From Nitrososphaeraceae archaeon (GTDB lineage Archaea; Thermoproteota; Nitrososphaeria; Nitrososphaerales; Nitrosopumilaceae), in assembly GCA_025922755.1 (NCBI GenBank), contig JAICHE010000023.1:1-10562 (forward strand): 10,562 bases of DNA, written 5' to 3'. Both the position numbers and the translations under genes were made by a program. This document shows, in pieces, positions 1 to 5,108 of this stretch; position 1 is the first letter of the stretch, and every line of letters begins with the position of its first letter. Under the pieces are notes generated by a model. The model saw only the letters and a program-made list of their open reading frames with translations, made no database searches and was not told where the DNA came from.

Positions 1-45
1 AATCTTGAAAATTGATTAAATTTTTAGATTTAGATATGTCTCAAA

Positions 46-54
46 GTTTAAATG
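46..54 (+). promoter_or_regulatory. TATA box of the tRNA-Val gene
   Basis: The AT-rich box GTTTAAATG is centred about 26 nt before the first base of the tRNA. That is the normal distance from an archaeal TATA box to the transcription start, so the transcript would begin at or just before the mature 5' end. Confidence 0.55.
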
Positions 55-76
55 GTTTTTACAAAGGTAGGTTTCT

Positions 77-151
77 GGGCTCGTAGTCCAGGTCGGTTAT
101 GACGTCGCCCTTACACGGCGAAGATCCGGGGTTCAAATCCCCGCGGGCCCA
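77..151 (+). tRNA. tRNA-Val (anticodon UAC)
   Basis: The 75-nt sequence folds into a full cloverleaf. The acceptor stem pairs GGGCTCG (77-83) with CGGGCCC (144-150), with one T-G wobble, and the discriminator base is A151. The anticodon stem is TCGCC/GGCGA around loop CTTACAC, giving anticodon TAC (112-114), which reads GUA valine. The T arm is CGGGG, loop TTCAAAT, then CCCCG. The D arm is GTC/GAC with a long loop. CCA is not encoded, as is common in archaea, and there is no intron. A T-rich tract follows directly and may end transcription; it is also the start of a dispersed repeat. Confidence 0.96.
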
Positions 152-210
152 TTTTTATTCCTAATTTAGTGGGTGGACCTCTACCAATTACCCGAAAATT
201 ATTTCGCTGA
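152..210 (+). repeat. Diverged copy of dispersed PNLV element (copy 1)
   Basis: This gap between the tRNA and the stop of the neighbouring minus-strand gene holds an element beginning TTTTTATTCCTAA. From 157 it reads in frame I-P-N-L-V-G-G-P-L and stops at 208-210. It matches the copy at 3102 at 25 of 33 positions. The three differences in codons 2 to 5 are all silent. ATT stands where other copies have ATG, so it is probably not translated as such. It lies immediately 3' of a tRNA, a classical integration spot, but I see no integrase or att duplication. Confidence 0.4.
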
Positions 211-468
211 TTAAATATCCCAACGAGTCCTAGAGACAATCCTAGTAATTTGGTGTGTAGAATCATTCCACTCGACCCAAATAAATTCAGCATTGTCAAG
301 TTGGGTTTTCAAAATTTCTAACCGAATGTCACTTGAAATTTTTAACCAAGGCCAAATTGTGGTTGTTCCTGATGTCGGTATTTGAATTGAAAATCTTGGA
401 TTTTGTCCCACATTCCAATTTATCCAATATTCAGGTTCTGCCCAAGCGTATCCCAATTCAGTTTTCAC
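211..468 (-). CDS. Conserved-looking Trp-rich small protein, function unknown
   Basis: The product has 85 residues, with a GTG start (466-468) preceded by an AAAG tract. It is rich in tryptophan (seven residues) and aromatic residues, with no signal peptide, membrane segment or Cys pairs, so it is probably a small soluble cytosolic protein. The order of segments (aromatic N-terminus, W-P-W-L-K near residue 39, F-I-W-V-E-W near 62) suggests a compact beta-rich fold, but I do not recognise the family. It starts 23 nt after the stop of the basic 55-aa gene on the same strand, and no separate TATA box is evident, so the two are probably one operon. The overlapping minus-strand frame at 111-299 runs through the tRNA and is a shadow. 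Confidence 0.62.
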   Translation of the reverse strand: MKTELGYAWAEPEYWINWNVGQNPRFSIQIPTSGTTTIWPWLKISSDIRLEILKTQLDNAEFIWVEWNDSTHQITRIVSRTRWDI

Positions 469-491
469 CTTTCTTTAAATTCTTGGACATT

Positions 492-659
492 TTAATAACC
501 AAATTTTCCTGACAAAATTGCTGTTTCTAATTTCTCAAGTTTTGATGACCCAAGTTTTTTACGAAGACGTTTTCTGGCAGGTGTTTCGATAATTTCCTTG
601 GTGGATATTTTCCTTTTTTTATTTATTTTTAAATTTTTAGATTTAGTTTGCCTTTTCAC
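492..659 (-). CDS. Small, highly basic protein (55 aa), unknown function
   Basis: A GTG start at 657-659 opens a 55-residue frame ending at TAA (492-494). The first half is almost all Lys/Arg with a few Ser, Thr and Asn. The second half contains P-A-R-K-R-L-R-K-K-L-G and a short amphipathic helix (K-L-E-K-L-E-T-A-I-L), ending in G-K-F-G-Y. This composition suits a nucleic-acid or ribosome binding protein, which is inference. A TATA-like CTTTAAGTAT (681-690 on this strand) lies 26 nt upstream of the GTG, predicting a leaderless transcript and supporting this start. The 85-aa gene follows after 23 nt, suggesting co-transcription. I do not recognise a named family. Confidence 0.55.
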   Translation of the reverse strand: MKRQTKSKNLKINKKRKISTKEIIETPARKRLRKKLGSSKLEKLETAILSGKFGY

Positions 660-680
660 AGGTTATTAAAATAATAAATT

Positions 681-690
681 ATACTTAAAG
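681..690 (-). promoter_or_regulatory. TATA box for the minus-strand 55-aa/85-aa gene pair
   Basis: On the minus strand this reads CTTTAAGTAT, centred about 26 nt before the GTG at 659. A transcript would start at or next to the start codon. Confidence 0.5.
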
Positions 691-848
691 ATGTTGCCAT
701 AATTAAAATTACACATTTTAAAAATAAATAAGGAAATCCAACAAATCTTCTTCTTGTCAAAAACTGATTGCAAAAGTTGAGACAAATTAAAACTCTATTT
801 TTTTGAATCAAACAAAAGATTTGGTTCGCTTCATAGGGTTTGAAACTA

Positions 849-924
849 ATTTATGCCCAAAATGGTAGCTGGGCCAAGAAGATTCAGTTTTTTGAAATTA
901 TTTTTTGGGAACATTGGTTATTGA
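849..924 (+). repeat. Dispersed 60-bp element with micro-ORF (copy A)
   Basis: The element begins TTTATGCCCAAAA and ends near TTTTTTGGGA, so CCCAAAA and TTTTGGG at its ends are inverted relative to each other. From ATG 853 it encodes 23 residues, M-P-K-M-V-A-G-P-R-R-F-S-F-L-K-L-F-F-G-N-I-G-Y, ending at TGA 922-924. It aligns without gaps with the copies at 6716 and 9398: MPK, V5, K15, F18-G19 and I21. There is no clear TATA box at the leaderless distance. A 19-nt piece (879-897) recurs exactly at 1488-1506, beyond the next gene. Confidence 0.6.
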
Positions 925-980
925 TTTTTTTAGTATGAAAGCGTGGTGCCAGTTAATTGGTAACAATGCCCTAGACCAAG

Positions 981-992
981 ATTAAAAAGTAA
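981..992 (+). promoter_or_regulatory. TATA box ahead of SnoaL-like gene
   Basis: ATTAAAAAGTAA is centred about 25 nt before the ATG at 1011. The mRNA therefore probably begins at 1011, in a short upstream frame, rather than at either candidate start of the SnoaL-like gene (1028 or 1061). Confidence 0.5.
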
Positions 993-1010
993 TCAGATCT
1001 ACGAAATAGT

Positions 1011-1064
1011 ATGTCAAACTTTGATTTATGGCAAAGAACGGAATTTCAACAGAGACGGAAATGA
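1011..1064 (+). CDS. Possible leaderless upstream mini-ORF (17 aa)
   Basis: An ATG at the predicted transcription start opens M-S-N-F-D-L-W-Q-R-T-E-F-Q-Q-R-R-K. It stops at TGA 1062-1064, overlapping the internal ATG 1061 of the SnoaL-like gene in the ATGA configuration typical of translational coupling. It may be a translated leader that brings ribosomes to ATG 1061. It is short, and only the TATA spacing and the overlap support it. Confidence 0.3.
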   Translation: MSNFDLWQRTEFQQRRK

Positions 1065-1477
1065 GCGAAATCTTAGAAAAGGCAAAGTTGTTCTTTGATG
1101 CATGTGAGACTGGAAAAGGATGGGAAGGCTGTAAAAAGTACTGTCATTCCGATGCAACGTTTTCAGCACAGACAGGAACACTTGCAGAGATTACTACTGT
1201 TGAAGGATACACTGAATGGATGAAGGGTTTGTTCACACCATTGCCTGATGGCCACTACGAGTTGAAATTCTTCGCCGAGGATGAAGAGCGTGACTGCGTA
1301 GCAGCCTACGCCGTATTTCATGGTACACAGACCGGGCCAGGTGGACCTGTTGACCCCACAGGCAAGACGGTAGCTGCTGACTATGTATACGTAATGCGTT
1401 TTGAAGAAGGGCTCATTCGACATTTGACAAAAATCTGGAACGACACGATCAGCATCAAACAATTGGGATGGGCATAA
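1028..1477 (+). CDS. SnoaL/NTF2-like family protein
   Basis: This 149-residue protein is the usual size for the SnoaL-like branch of the NTF2 fold, a cone-shaped alpha+beta barrel found in small isomerases, cyclases and uncharacterised stress proteins. Visible family features are an N-terminal helix with F-F-D-A-C, then W-E-G-C-K-K-Y-C-H-S-D-A-T-F, a central Y-x-x-W-M-K-G, the strand A-A-Y-A-V-F-H-G-T-Q-T-G-P-G-G-P with P-T-G-K-T, and a C-terminal strand ending H-L-T-K-I-W-N-D. H50 and D52 lie in the pocket region of this fold. No substrate can be read. The first ATG (1028) lacks a ribosome site. The second, at 1061 (Met12), follows AGAGACGGAA and fits the usual family N-terminus better. Codon choice is visibly more GC-rich than in neighbouring genes, and the protein resembles bacterial members, so lateral acquisition is plausible. 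A 19-nt direct repeat brackets the gene. Confidence 0.85.
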   Translation: MAKNGISTETEMSEILEKAKLFFDACETGKGWEGCKKYCHSDATFSAQTGTLAEITTVEGYTEWMKGLFTPLPDGHYELKFFAEDEERDCVAAYAVFHGTQTGPGGPVDPTGKTVAADYVYVMRFEEGLIRHLTKIWNDTISIKQLGWA

Positions 1478-1480
1478 TTT

Positions 1481-1530
1481 CCAATACAAGATTCAGTTTT
1501 TTGAAAAATTGAAACTTAAGACCAAAACCG
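1481..1530 (+). repeat. Partial copy of the dispersed element downstream of the SnoaL gene
   Basis: The stretch at 1488-1506 (AAGATTCAGTTTTTTGAAA) is identical to 879-897 of copy A. In the matching frame it encodes R-F-S-F-L-K, as copy A does. Slightly further on, CTTAAGACCAAAACC resembles the segment of copy B that encodes V-K-T-K-K. The ATGCCCAAAA head is missing, so this is a truncated or decayed copy. Confidence 0.45.
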
Positions 1531-1594
1531 ATTTAGGTGCTTGGTGACAGCTTCAATTGAGTATAATTTTGTAAACTGGTATTTAGGAAATTCT

Positions 1595-1618
1595 GATGAT
1601 TTGAACTGACAAATCATT
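1595..1618 (+). other. Hairpin upstream of the 25-aa mini-gene
   Basis: ATGATTTG (1596-1603) and CAAATCAT (1610-1617) form a perfect 8-bp stem with a 6-nt loop. It lies between the SnoaL-like gene and the TATA box at 1627. It could be a terminator or an operator; nothing in the sequence decides between them. Confidence 0.35.
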
Positions 1619-1626
1619 CATTAGTG

Positions 1627-1637
1627 TTTTAAGTAAA
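1627..1637 (+). promoter_or_regulatory. TATA box of the 25-aa mini-gene
   Basis: TTTTAAGTAAA is centred about 25 nt before ATG 1655. It predicts a leaderless mRNA beginning at that codon, which is the main reason to take the mini-gene seriously. Confidence 0.5.
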
Positions 1638-1654
1638 TTTTGTAATAAAGTAAC

Positions 1655-1732
1655 ATGTCAAACAACACAGAATCTGCGCCTACTTGGGAACAACTAATGG
1701 GATTATCTTGGACAATCCTAGATGAAGAATAA
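1655..1732 (+). CDS. Candidate leaderless microprotein (25 aa)
   Basis: An ATG at the expected transcription start opens a 25-codon frame ending at TAA 1730-1732. The residues are M-S-N-N-T-E-S-A-P-T-W-E-Q-L-M-G-L-S-W-T, then I-L-D-E-E. The composition is not the Lys/Asn/Ile/Phe mixture expected from random AT-rich sequence. After a polar start it forms one amphipathic helix with two tryptophans and an acidic end, resembling a small protein-binding peptide. No family is recognised. It sits 38 nt before the MBL-fold gene, which has its own TATA box, so co-transcription is not required. Confidence 0.42.
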   Translation: MSNNTESAPTWEQLMGLSWTILDEE

Positions 1733-1740
1733 TCTCAAAA

Positions 1741-1750
1741 TCTTATTTAC
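1741..1750 (+). promoter_or_regulatory. TATA box of the flavodiiron-like MBL gene
   Basis: TCTTATTTAC is centred about 25 nt before ATG 1771. The leaderless distance favours 1771 over the second in-frame ATG at 1801. Confidence 0.45.
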
Positions 1751-1770
1751 TTCATTTATCTCAAAAAAAT

Positions 1771-2544
1771 ATGCAAGAAGTTAGAAAAGATTTTCATGTA
1801 ATGCAAGACATTGATGTTAGCATTTCGGAAATTACCTCTGGCATCTATAGAATATCTGGATTTTCCAAAGAATTTGGAATTACCTTTAATCAATTTTTAC
1901 TGGATGACGAAAAACCAACATTGATTCATACAGGTCCTGTTGGCATGTATGAAAAAGTTAAAGAAAAAGTAGAAGAAGTAATACCACTTGAAAAGCTTGC
2001 ATATGTAGCATTTTTGCACTTTGAGAGTGATGAATGGGGTGGAATGGAATTTTTAAAATCAAAAGATGTAAAATTATTGTGCAGTGACCTTAGCTCAAAA
2101 CTCAATCTTGTAGGTTGGAGTGGAGTTCCATCTGATCACATTGCATTTTGGGACAATGATGTTTTCAAAATTGGAAAAAAAGAGTTACGATTCATAATGA
2201 CTCCACATGTTCACCATTGGGACAGCATGATGATATTTGAAGAAACTACAAAATCACTTTTTCCGTCTGATCTATTTATCCAACCAGGAATCAACAAACC
2301 AGTTGTTTCAGAAGATCTTTCTGATCAGATGATTGAGCTATACAAAGGTGCAGGGATATTTGCAAGCGAGAATCCAGTAAGAAAGACAACCCAACGATTG
2401 ACAAAATTAAATCCAAAGATTACATTTCCAATGCATGGTTCATGCATAGAAAACAGCTTATTTGCAAATTATGCTGATGCTTTGATGAATAATGAATTTG
2501 CTTATTCTGATGTATTGTTAGGTCAAAAAGTAACCGTGAGTTAG
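1771..2544 (+). CDS. Flavodiiron-type metallo-beta-lactamase-fold protein without flavodoxin domain
   Basis: The 257 residues correspond to the oxygen-binding diiron core of flavodiiron proteins, which reduce O2 or NO. Putative metal ligands are all visible: H83-x-E85-x-D87, H148 in the segment V-H-H-W-D-S-M, D167 in F-P-S-D-L-F, and H222 in P-M-H-G-S. The spacing from D87 to H148 and from H148 to D167 is as in characterised flavodiiron cores. The characteristic N-terminal segment G-I-T-F-N-Q-F-L-L is also present. The FMN-binding flavodoxin domain that normally follows is absent, so electrons must come from another protein, or the protein acts as an O2/NO sensor or another hydrolase. It is probably cytosolic, with no signal peptide. 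Transcription is probably from its own TATA box, and a strong hairpin terminator follows. The alternative start at Met11 (1801) is possible. Family assignment is firm; the reaction is not. Confidence 0.85.
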   Translation: MQEVRKDFHVMQDIDVSISEITSGIYRISGFSKEFGITFNQFLLDDEKPTLIHTGPVGMYEKVKEKVEEVIPLEKLAYVAFLHFESDEWGGMEFLKSKDVKLLCSDLSSKLNLVGWSGVPSDHIAFWDNDVFKIGKKELRFIMTPHVHHWDSMMIFEETTKSLFPSDLFIQPGINKPVVSEDLSDQMIELYKGAGIFASENPVRKTTQRLTKLNPKITFPMHGSCIENSLFANYADALMNNEFAYSDVLLGQKVTVS

Positions 2545-2561
2545 AGACAAAAATAACCATT

Positions 2562-2604
2562 AAAAATAATTTCGAAATTTCTAATAGATGTGAAATTATT
2601 TTTT
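2562..2604 (+). terminator. Hairpin terminator after the MBL-fold gene
   Basis: AAAAATAATTTC (2562-2573) pairs perfectly with GAAATTATTTTT (2592-2603) over 12 bp with an 18-nt loop. The 3' arm ends in a run of six T. It lies 17 nt after the stop codon. Confidence 0.55.
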
Positions 2605-2628
2605 AAACATTGAAGATATTCCCAAAAG

Positions 2629-2637
2629 GAATTTAAC
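2629..2637 (+). promoter_or_regulatory. TATA box of the cupin gene
   Basis: GAATTTAAC is centred about 26 nt before ATG 2660. It is consistent with a leaderless start there rather than at the short frame beginning at 2644. Confidence 0.45.
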
Positions 2638-2659
2638 AACCAAATGCATCAAGTAACAA

Positions 2660-3016
2660 ATGAGTAAAATTCATAGAAAAAGTCTTGATTCTCCCGACGA
2701 AACAAGAACATTTGATAAGGGCAAATTAGATCTTGTTACCTTGGATGGTGTTACCTTTGGTCGTGGTACAGTTCAACCTGGTTGGAAATGGTCAACTAGT
2801 GTAAAACCAATTGTAAAAACAGATAGCTGTGAATTACAACACACCCAGTATATCATCTCAGGTAGACTGATGGTAAAAATGGATGATGGAGAAGAAGTAG
2901 AGCTTGGTCCAGGCGATGCGGCAATAGTTCCTCCAGGACACGATGCATGGGTAATCGGAAGTGAACCTGTAGTTATGATTGATGTAACTGGAATGAGTAC
3001 CTTTGCCAAGTCTTGA
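2660..3016 (+). CDS. Single-domain cupin protein
   Basis: The 118 residues form one small beta-barrel cupin. Motif 1 is degenerate: C-E-L-Q-H61-T-Q63-Y-I-I-S-G-R keeps one His, with Gln replacing the usual second His. The turn M-D-D-G-E-E-V-E-L-G-P-G-D-A-A-I-V-P-P-G-H94 is the typical inter-motif and motif 2 sequence, with H94 as the second likely ligand. Metal binding may thus be weak or altered. The protein is soluble, with no signal peptide. Cupins of this kind include dioxygenases, isomerases and small-molecule sensors, and the substrate cannot be inferred. It follows the flavodiiron-like gene but is separated from it by a terminator and its own TATA box, so it is probably an independent unit. 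A T-rich stem-loop (3039-3063) follows. Confidence 0.83.
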   Translation: MSKIHRKSLDSPDETRTFDKGKLDLVTLDGVTFGRGTVQPGWKWSTSVKPIVKTDSCELQHTQYIISGRLMVKMDDGEEVELGPGDAAIVPPGHDAWVIGSEPVVMIDVTGMSTFAKS

Positions 3017-3038
3017 AATCATCGGTTGCTTTCCTTAA

Positions 3039-3063
3039 GTGATTTTTCTTTTTTATGAATCAC
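3039..3063 (+). terminator. Weak T-rich stem-loop after the cupin gene
   Basis: GTGATT (3039-3044) pairs with AATCAC (3058-3063) around a loop containing TTTCTTTTTT. It lies 23 nt after the stop. The pyrimidine-rich loop may itself cause termination, as is usual in archaea. Confidence 0.3.
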
Positions 3064-3096
3064 AAAAACCAATAGGTTCAAATCTTCGTCAATTCA

Positions 3097-3165
3097 TTTT
3101 GATTCCCAATTTGGTAGAGGAACCTCTAACGATTCAAACCTTGGACCACTTTTTTGTAATTCCGT
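3097..3165 (+). repeat. Diverged copy of dispersed PNLV element (copy 2)
   Basis: The element begins CATTTTGATTCCCAATTTGG. From 3102 it reads I-P-N-L-V-E-E-P-L-T-I in the frame that gives IPNLVGGPL in copy 1 (157). The later portion GATTCAAACC...CACTTTTTTG lines up with GATTCAGTTTTTTG...TTTTTTGG of copy A at almost the same spacing. It occupies the gap ahead of the cupredoxin gene. ATT replaces ATG, so it is probably a decayed copy or a non-coding element. Confidence 0.4.
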
Positions 3166-3199
3166 GTAAAGCCATTGATCAATTTTGAAGTTTCAAAAG

Positions 3200-3937
3200 A
3201 TGGAAAAGGCTATTAACTCATCCAAGAACCCATTCTTGTTGAAACGTAATTCCATTTTTGTGATTATACTAGGACTTTCTTTAGTTATCGGAGTCAGTGT
3301 GATTATTCCAAACACCATTGCAGAGTCTCCAGAATTAAAACAAGCTGTGTCTGTAAAGGATACTTCATCTCCCAAATACTACTATGACCAAGAGACTGGA
3401 ATGTACAAGGTAAAAGCAGGAGGAGGGGGAGGAAGGATAATTGTAATGAACTACTATCCGCAAAACCTAGAGATTAATGTTGGTGACACTGTGAAATTTT
3501 ACAATCCCACCACAGTCCTTGAACCACACACTGTTACATTCATTCCAGATAACAGATATGTTCCAACCCTTGAGGGAGCTTTTTTGGTAGAAGATCCCAA
3601 TTCTATCCGAGCTCTACCAAACGAAATGAACAGTGAACCATTGATAATTCCGCTAGATGAACAATCAAATGCTATAGTGGGAATAAATGCAAGAGGTTTC
3701 TTCCCATATGTTATTGATTCCTCAGAAGTTCCAACAAACCTAGGCCCAAATGCCATTTATTCGATGGATGGTTCAGAAAAATATGTCAGCTCTGGATGGC
3801 TTGTTCCAAAGGCATACGTGGATGAAATTCCTGGTGCTTCAGAAACATTCACAGTAACATTTGAAAAATCTGGGACATTCCCATACATTTGCGTATTACA
3901 CCCATGGATGTCAGGGCAAATCATTGTATCTGAATAA
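3200..3937 (+). CDS. Exported or membrane-anchored cupredoxin (blue copper protein)
   Basis: Counted from ATG 3200, the 245-aa protein has a short basic N-terminus and one hydrophobic segment (about residues 18-40), acting as signal peptide or membrane anchor. A linker with a run of glycines (about 74-79) precedes the cupredoxin domain. Type 1 copper ligands are visible: H110 in E-P-H-T-V, then C231-x2-H234-x2-M237 in Y-I-C-V-L-H-P-W-M. About 120 residues separate the first His from the Cys, far more than in plastocyanins, because of an insertion running from D-N-R-Y-V-P to W-L-V-P-K-A-Y. It is likely a small electron carrier on the outer face, as expected for archaeal ammonia oxidisers that use copper proteins in place of cytochrome c; that role is inference. 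A TTG five codons upstream (3185) would extend the frame. ATG is preferred. No convincing TATA box is seen. Confidence 0.85.
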   Translation: MEKAINSSKNPFLLKRNSIFVIILGLSLVIGVSVIIPNTIAESPELKQAVSVKDTSSPKYYYDQETGMYKVKAGGGGGRIIVMNYYPQNLEINVGDTVKFYNPTTVLEPHTVTFIPDNRYVPTLEGAFLVEDPNSIRALPNEMNSEPLIIPLDEQSNAIVGINARGFFPYVIDSSEVPTNLGPNAIYSMDGSEKYVSSGWLVPKAYVDEIPGASETFTVTFEKSGTFPYICVLHPWMSGQIIVSE

Positions 3938-3988
3938 TATTATCTAATACCGAATCAACCAATTATTTTCCGCTCTTATTGTATCTAA

Positions 3989-4037
3989 TTCTATGCCTAA
4001 TTTGGTGGATTATCTACTCAGATTAGAAGATCTGTAG
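3989..4037 (+). repeat. Copy 3 of dispersed element with 14-codon ORF
   Basis: From ATG 3993 this reads M-P-N-L-V-D-Y-L-L-R-L-E-D-L and stops at TAG 4035-4037. The first five codons correspond to IPNLV of copies 1 and 2 and to MPKxV of copies A to C. The rest is diverged. The element ends just before the TATA box of the LLM oxidoreductase gene. Confidence 0.35.
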
Positions 4038-4041
4038 AAAA

Positions 4042-4050
4042 TTTTAAGAG
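4042..4050 (+). promoter_or_regulatory. TATA box of the LLM oxidoreductase gene
   Basis: TTTTAAGAG is centred about 28 nt before ATG 4074. It predicts an mRNA with a leader of only a few nucleotides. Confidence 0.45.
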
Positions 4051-4073
4051 TAGACCTGCTTCATAATTACAAG

Positions 4074-4997
4074 ATGAAAGTAGGCCTAGTGGTACCTCAA
4101 TTTGGAAAACAAGCTACAAAAGAAAATCTTTTAAAATTTCTTAAATTAGCCGAGAATGAAAAATTTGAGTCATTATGGGTTTTCGATAGAATGCTTTGTC
4201 CAGTTGATCCATTACAACCTTATCCTAACACTCCTGACCAAAAAACATGGCCAGAATTTTTCCAAAACGTAATGGATCCTTTGACTACTCTATCTTTTAT
4301 GGCTGCTAATACAACCACTCCTCTTTTAGGAACTTGCATAATCGACATGGTTTTTCATAATCCAGTAAGTCTTGCAAAACAGTTTACAACCATCGATGTT
4401 TTGTCAGAAGGACGTGTATTATGTGGATTAGGAATTGGCTGGTCTGAAGACGAATACAAAACAGCAAACATTCCCTTTGAAAAAAGAGGTGCAAGAGCAA
4501 ATGAGATATTACAAGTAATGAAGAAGACTTGGACTGATGAAATTGTAGAATTTAATGGAAATTTTTACCAAGTTCCAAAATCAATCGTTGGACCAAAACC
4601 TATTCAAAAACCTCACCCCAAAATTTTGTTAGGTGGTTTTGCACCTCAAACATTTCAAAGAATGAATAATTATGGAAATGGCTACATTGGAGTGATGGCA
4701 GGACCGTTTGAATTTTTCCAAAGTATGGCTCAATCTTATCACCAAACTGTTGAAAAAAGTACACGATCAGCAAATGAATTTGAATTTTCGGCACTAGGAT
4801 TTCCATACTTGCTGGAAAAACATAACGAGGATAACCGAATGGCTTTATGCGGAACCATGGATGACATTAAAGAGGATTTATCACGAGCAAAAGAGCTTGG
4901 CGTTGACAGAATAATATTTGGAGTAAACCTTGATGAACATTTTGATGTAGAAAAGTCATTTGAATTATTTAATGAATTTAGACAATCTTGCAGATAA
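4074..4997 (+). CDS. LLM-class (luciferase-like) F420-dependent oxidoreductase
   Basis: The 307 residues span a complete luciferase-like TIM barrel. It starts with the beta-1 strand M-K-V-G-L-V-V-P-Q-F-G and continues with an A-E-x-x-x-F-E-S-L-W-V-F-D segment (26-38). The central D-V-L-S-E-G-R-V-L-C-G-L-G-I-G-W (108-123) followed by S-E-D-E-Y is the family signature. P-K-P-I-Q-K-P-H-P-K-I-L-L-G-G (174-188) forms the next strand. In archaea these enzymes use cofactor F420 for hydride transfer; the substrate is not predictable. It has no signal peptide and is cytosolic. It appears monocistronic: the upstream gene ends 136 nt earlier, and a palindrome with a T-run follows. The final residues (D-E-H-F-D-V-E-K-S-F) complete the barrel, so the gene is intact. 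Use of FMN in place of F420 cannot be excluded. Confidence 0.9.
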   Translation: MKVGLVVPQFGKQATKENLLKFLKLAENEKFESLWVFDRMLCPVDPLQPYPNTPDQKTWPEFFQNVMDPLTTLSFMAANTTTPLLGTCIIDMVFHNPVSLAKQFTTIDVLSEGRVLCGLGIGWSEDEYKTANIPFEKRGARANEILQVMKKTWTDEIVEFNGNFYQVPKSIVGPKPIQKPHPKILLGGFAPQTFQRMNNYGNGYIGVMAGPFEFFQSMAQSYHQTVEKSTRSANEFEFSALGFPYLLEKHNEDNRMALCGTMDDIKEDLSRAKELGVDRIIFGVNLDEHFDVEKSFELFNEFRQSCR

Positions 4998-5057
4998 TTT
5001 TTAGAATTTGAGGTTTTTTGCGCCTAATTAGTCCTATTTAACATCCAAAATTATAAT

Positions 5058-5093
5058 TGAATCTCTATAGATTCAGAACTTGAAATTTTTTTT
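5058..5093. terminator. Stem-loop with T-run between convergent genes
   Basis: TGAATCT (5058-5064) and AGATTCA (5069-5075) form a perfect 7-bp stem with a CTAT loop. A run of T starts about 10 nt further on. It lies between the end of the LLM gene and the end of the minus-strand zinc-finger gene, so it may serve both. Confidence 0.4.
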
Positions 5094-5108
5094 GATGTAG
5101 AAAAATTC

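Larger units (their letters stand above)
660..1010. other. Long AT-rich intergenic stretch
   Basis: This gap of about 350 nt holds the minus-strand TATA box at 681-690, repeat copy A at 849-924 and the SnoaL TATA box at 981-992. I see no long ORF and no RNA gene in the rest (about 700-845). A 16-codon frame at 935-985 has no promoter at the expected distance and is not called. Confidence 0.5.

Noticed and set aside
152..210. Integrated element at the tRNA-Val 3' end
   Set aside because: There is no integrase gene in the window and no duplicate of the tRNA 3' end elsewhere in it, so an att site cannot be claimed.
111..299. Minus-strand 62-codon frame
   Set aside because: It runs through the tRNA-Val gene and overlaps the better supported 85-aa gene; its C-terminal part is tRNA sequence.
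935..985. 16-codon frame beginning M-K-A-W-C-Q
   Set aside because: There is no TATA box at the expected distance and no recognisable pattern.
1163..1489. Minus-strand 108-codon frame opposite the SnoaL-like gene
   Set aside because: It is a shadow of a clearly recognised family protein, with a Cys-rich random composition and no promoter.
2773..3009. Minus-strand 78-codon frame opposite the cupin
   Set aside because: It is a Ser/Pro/Thr-rich shadow of the cupin gene without a promoter.
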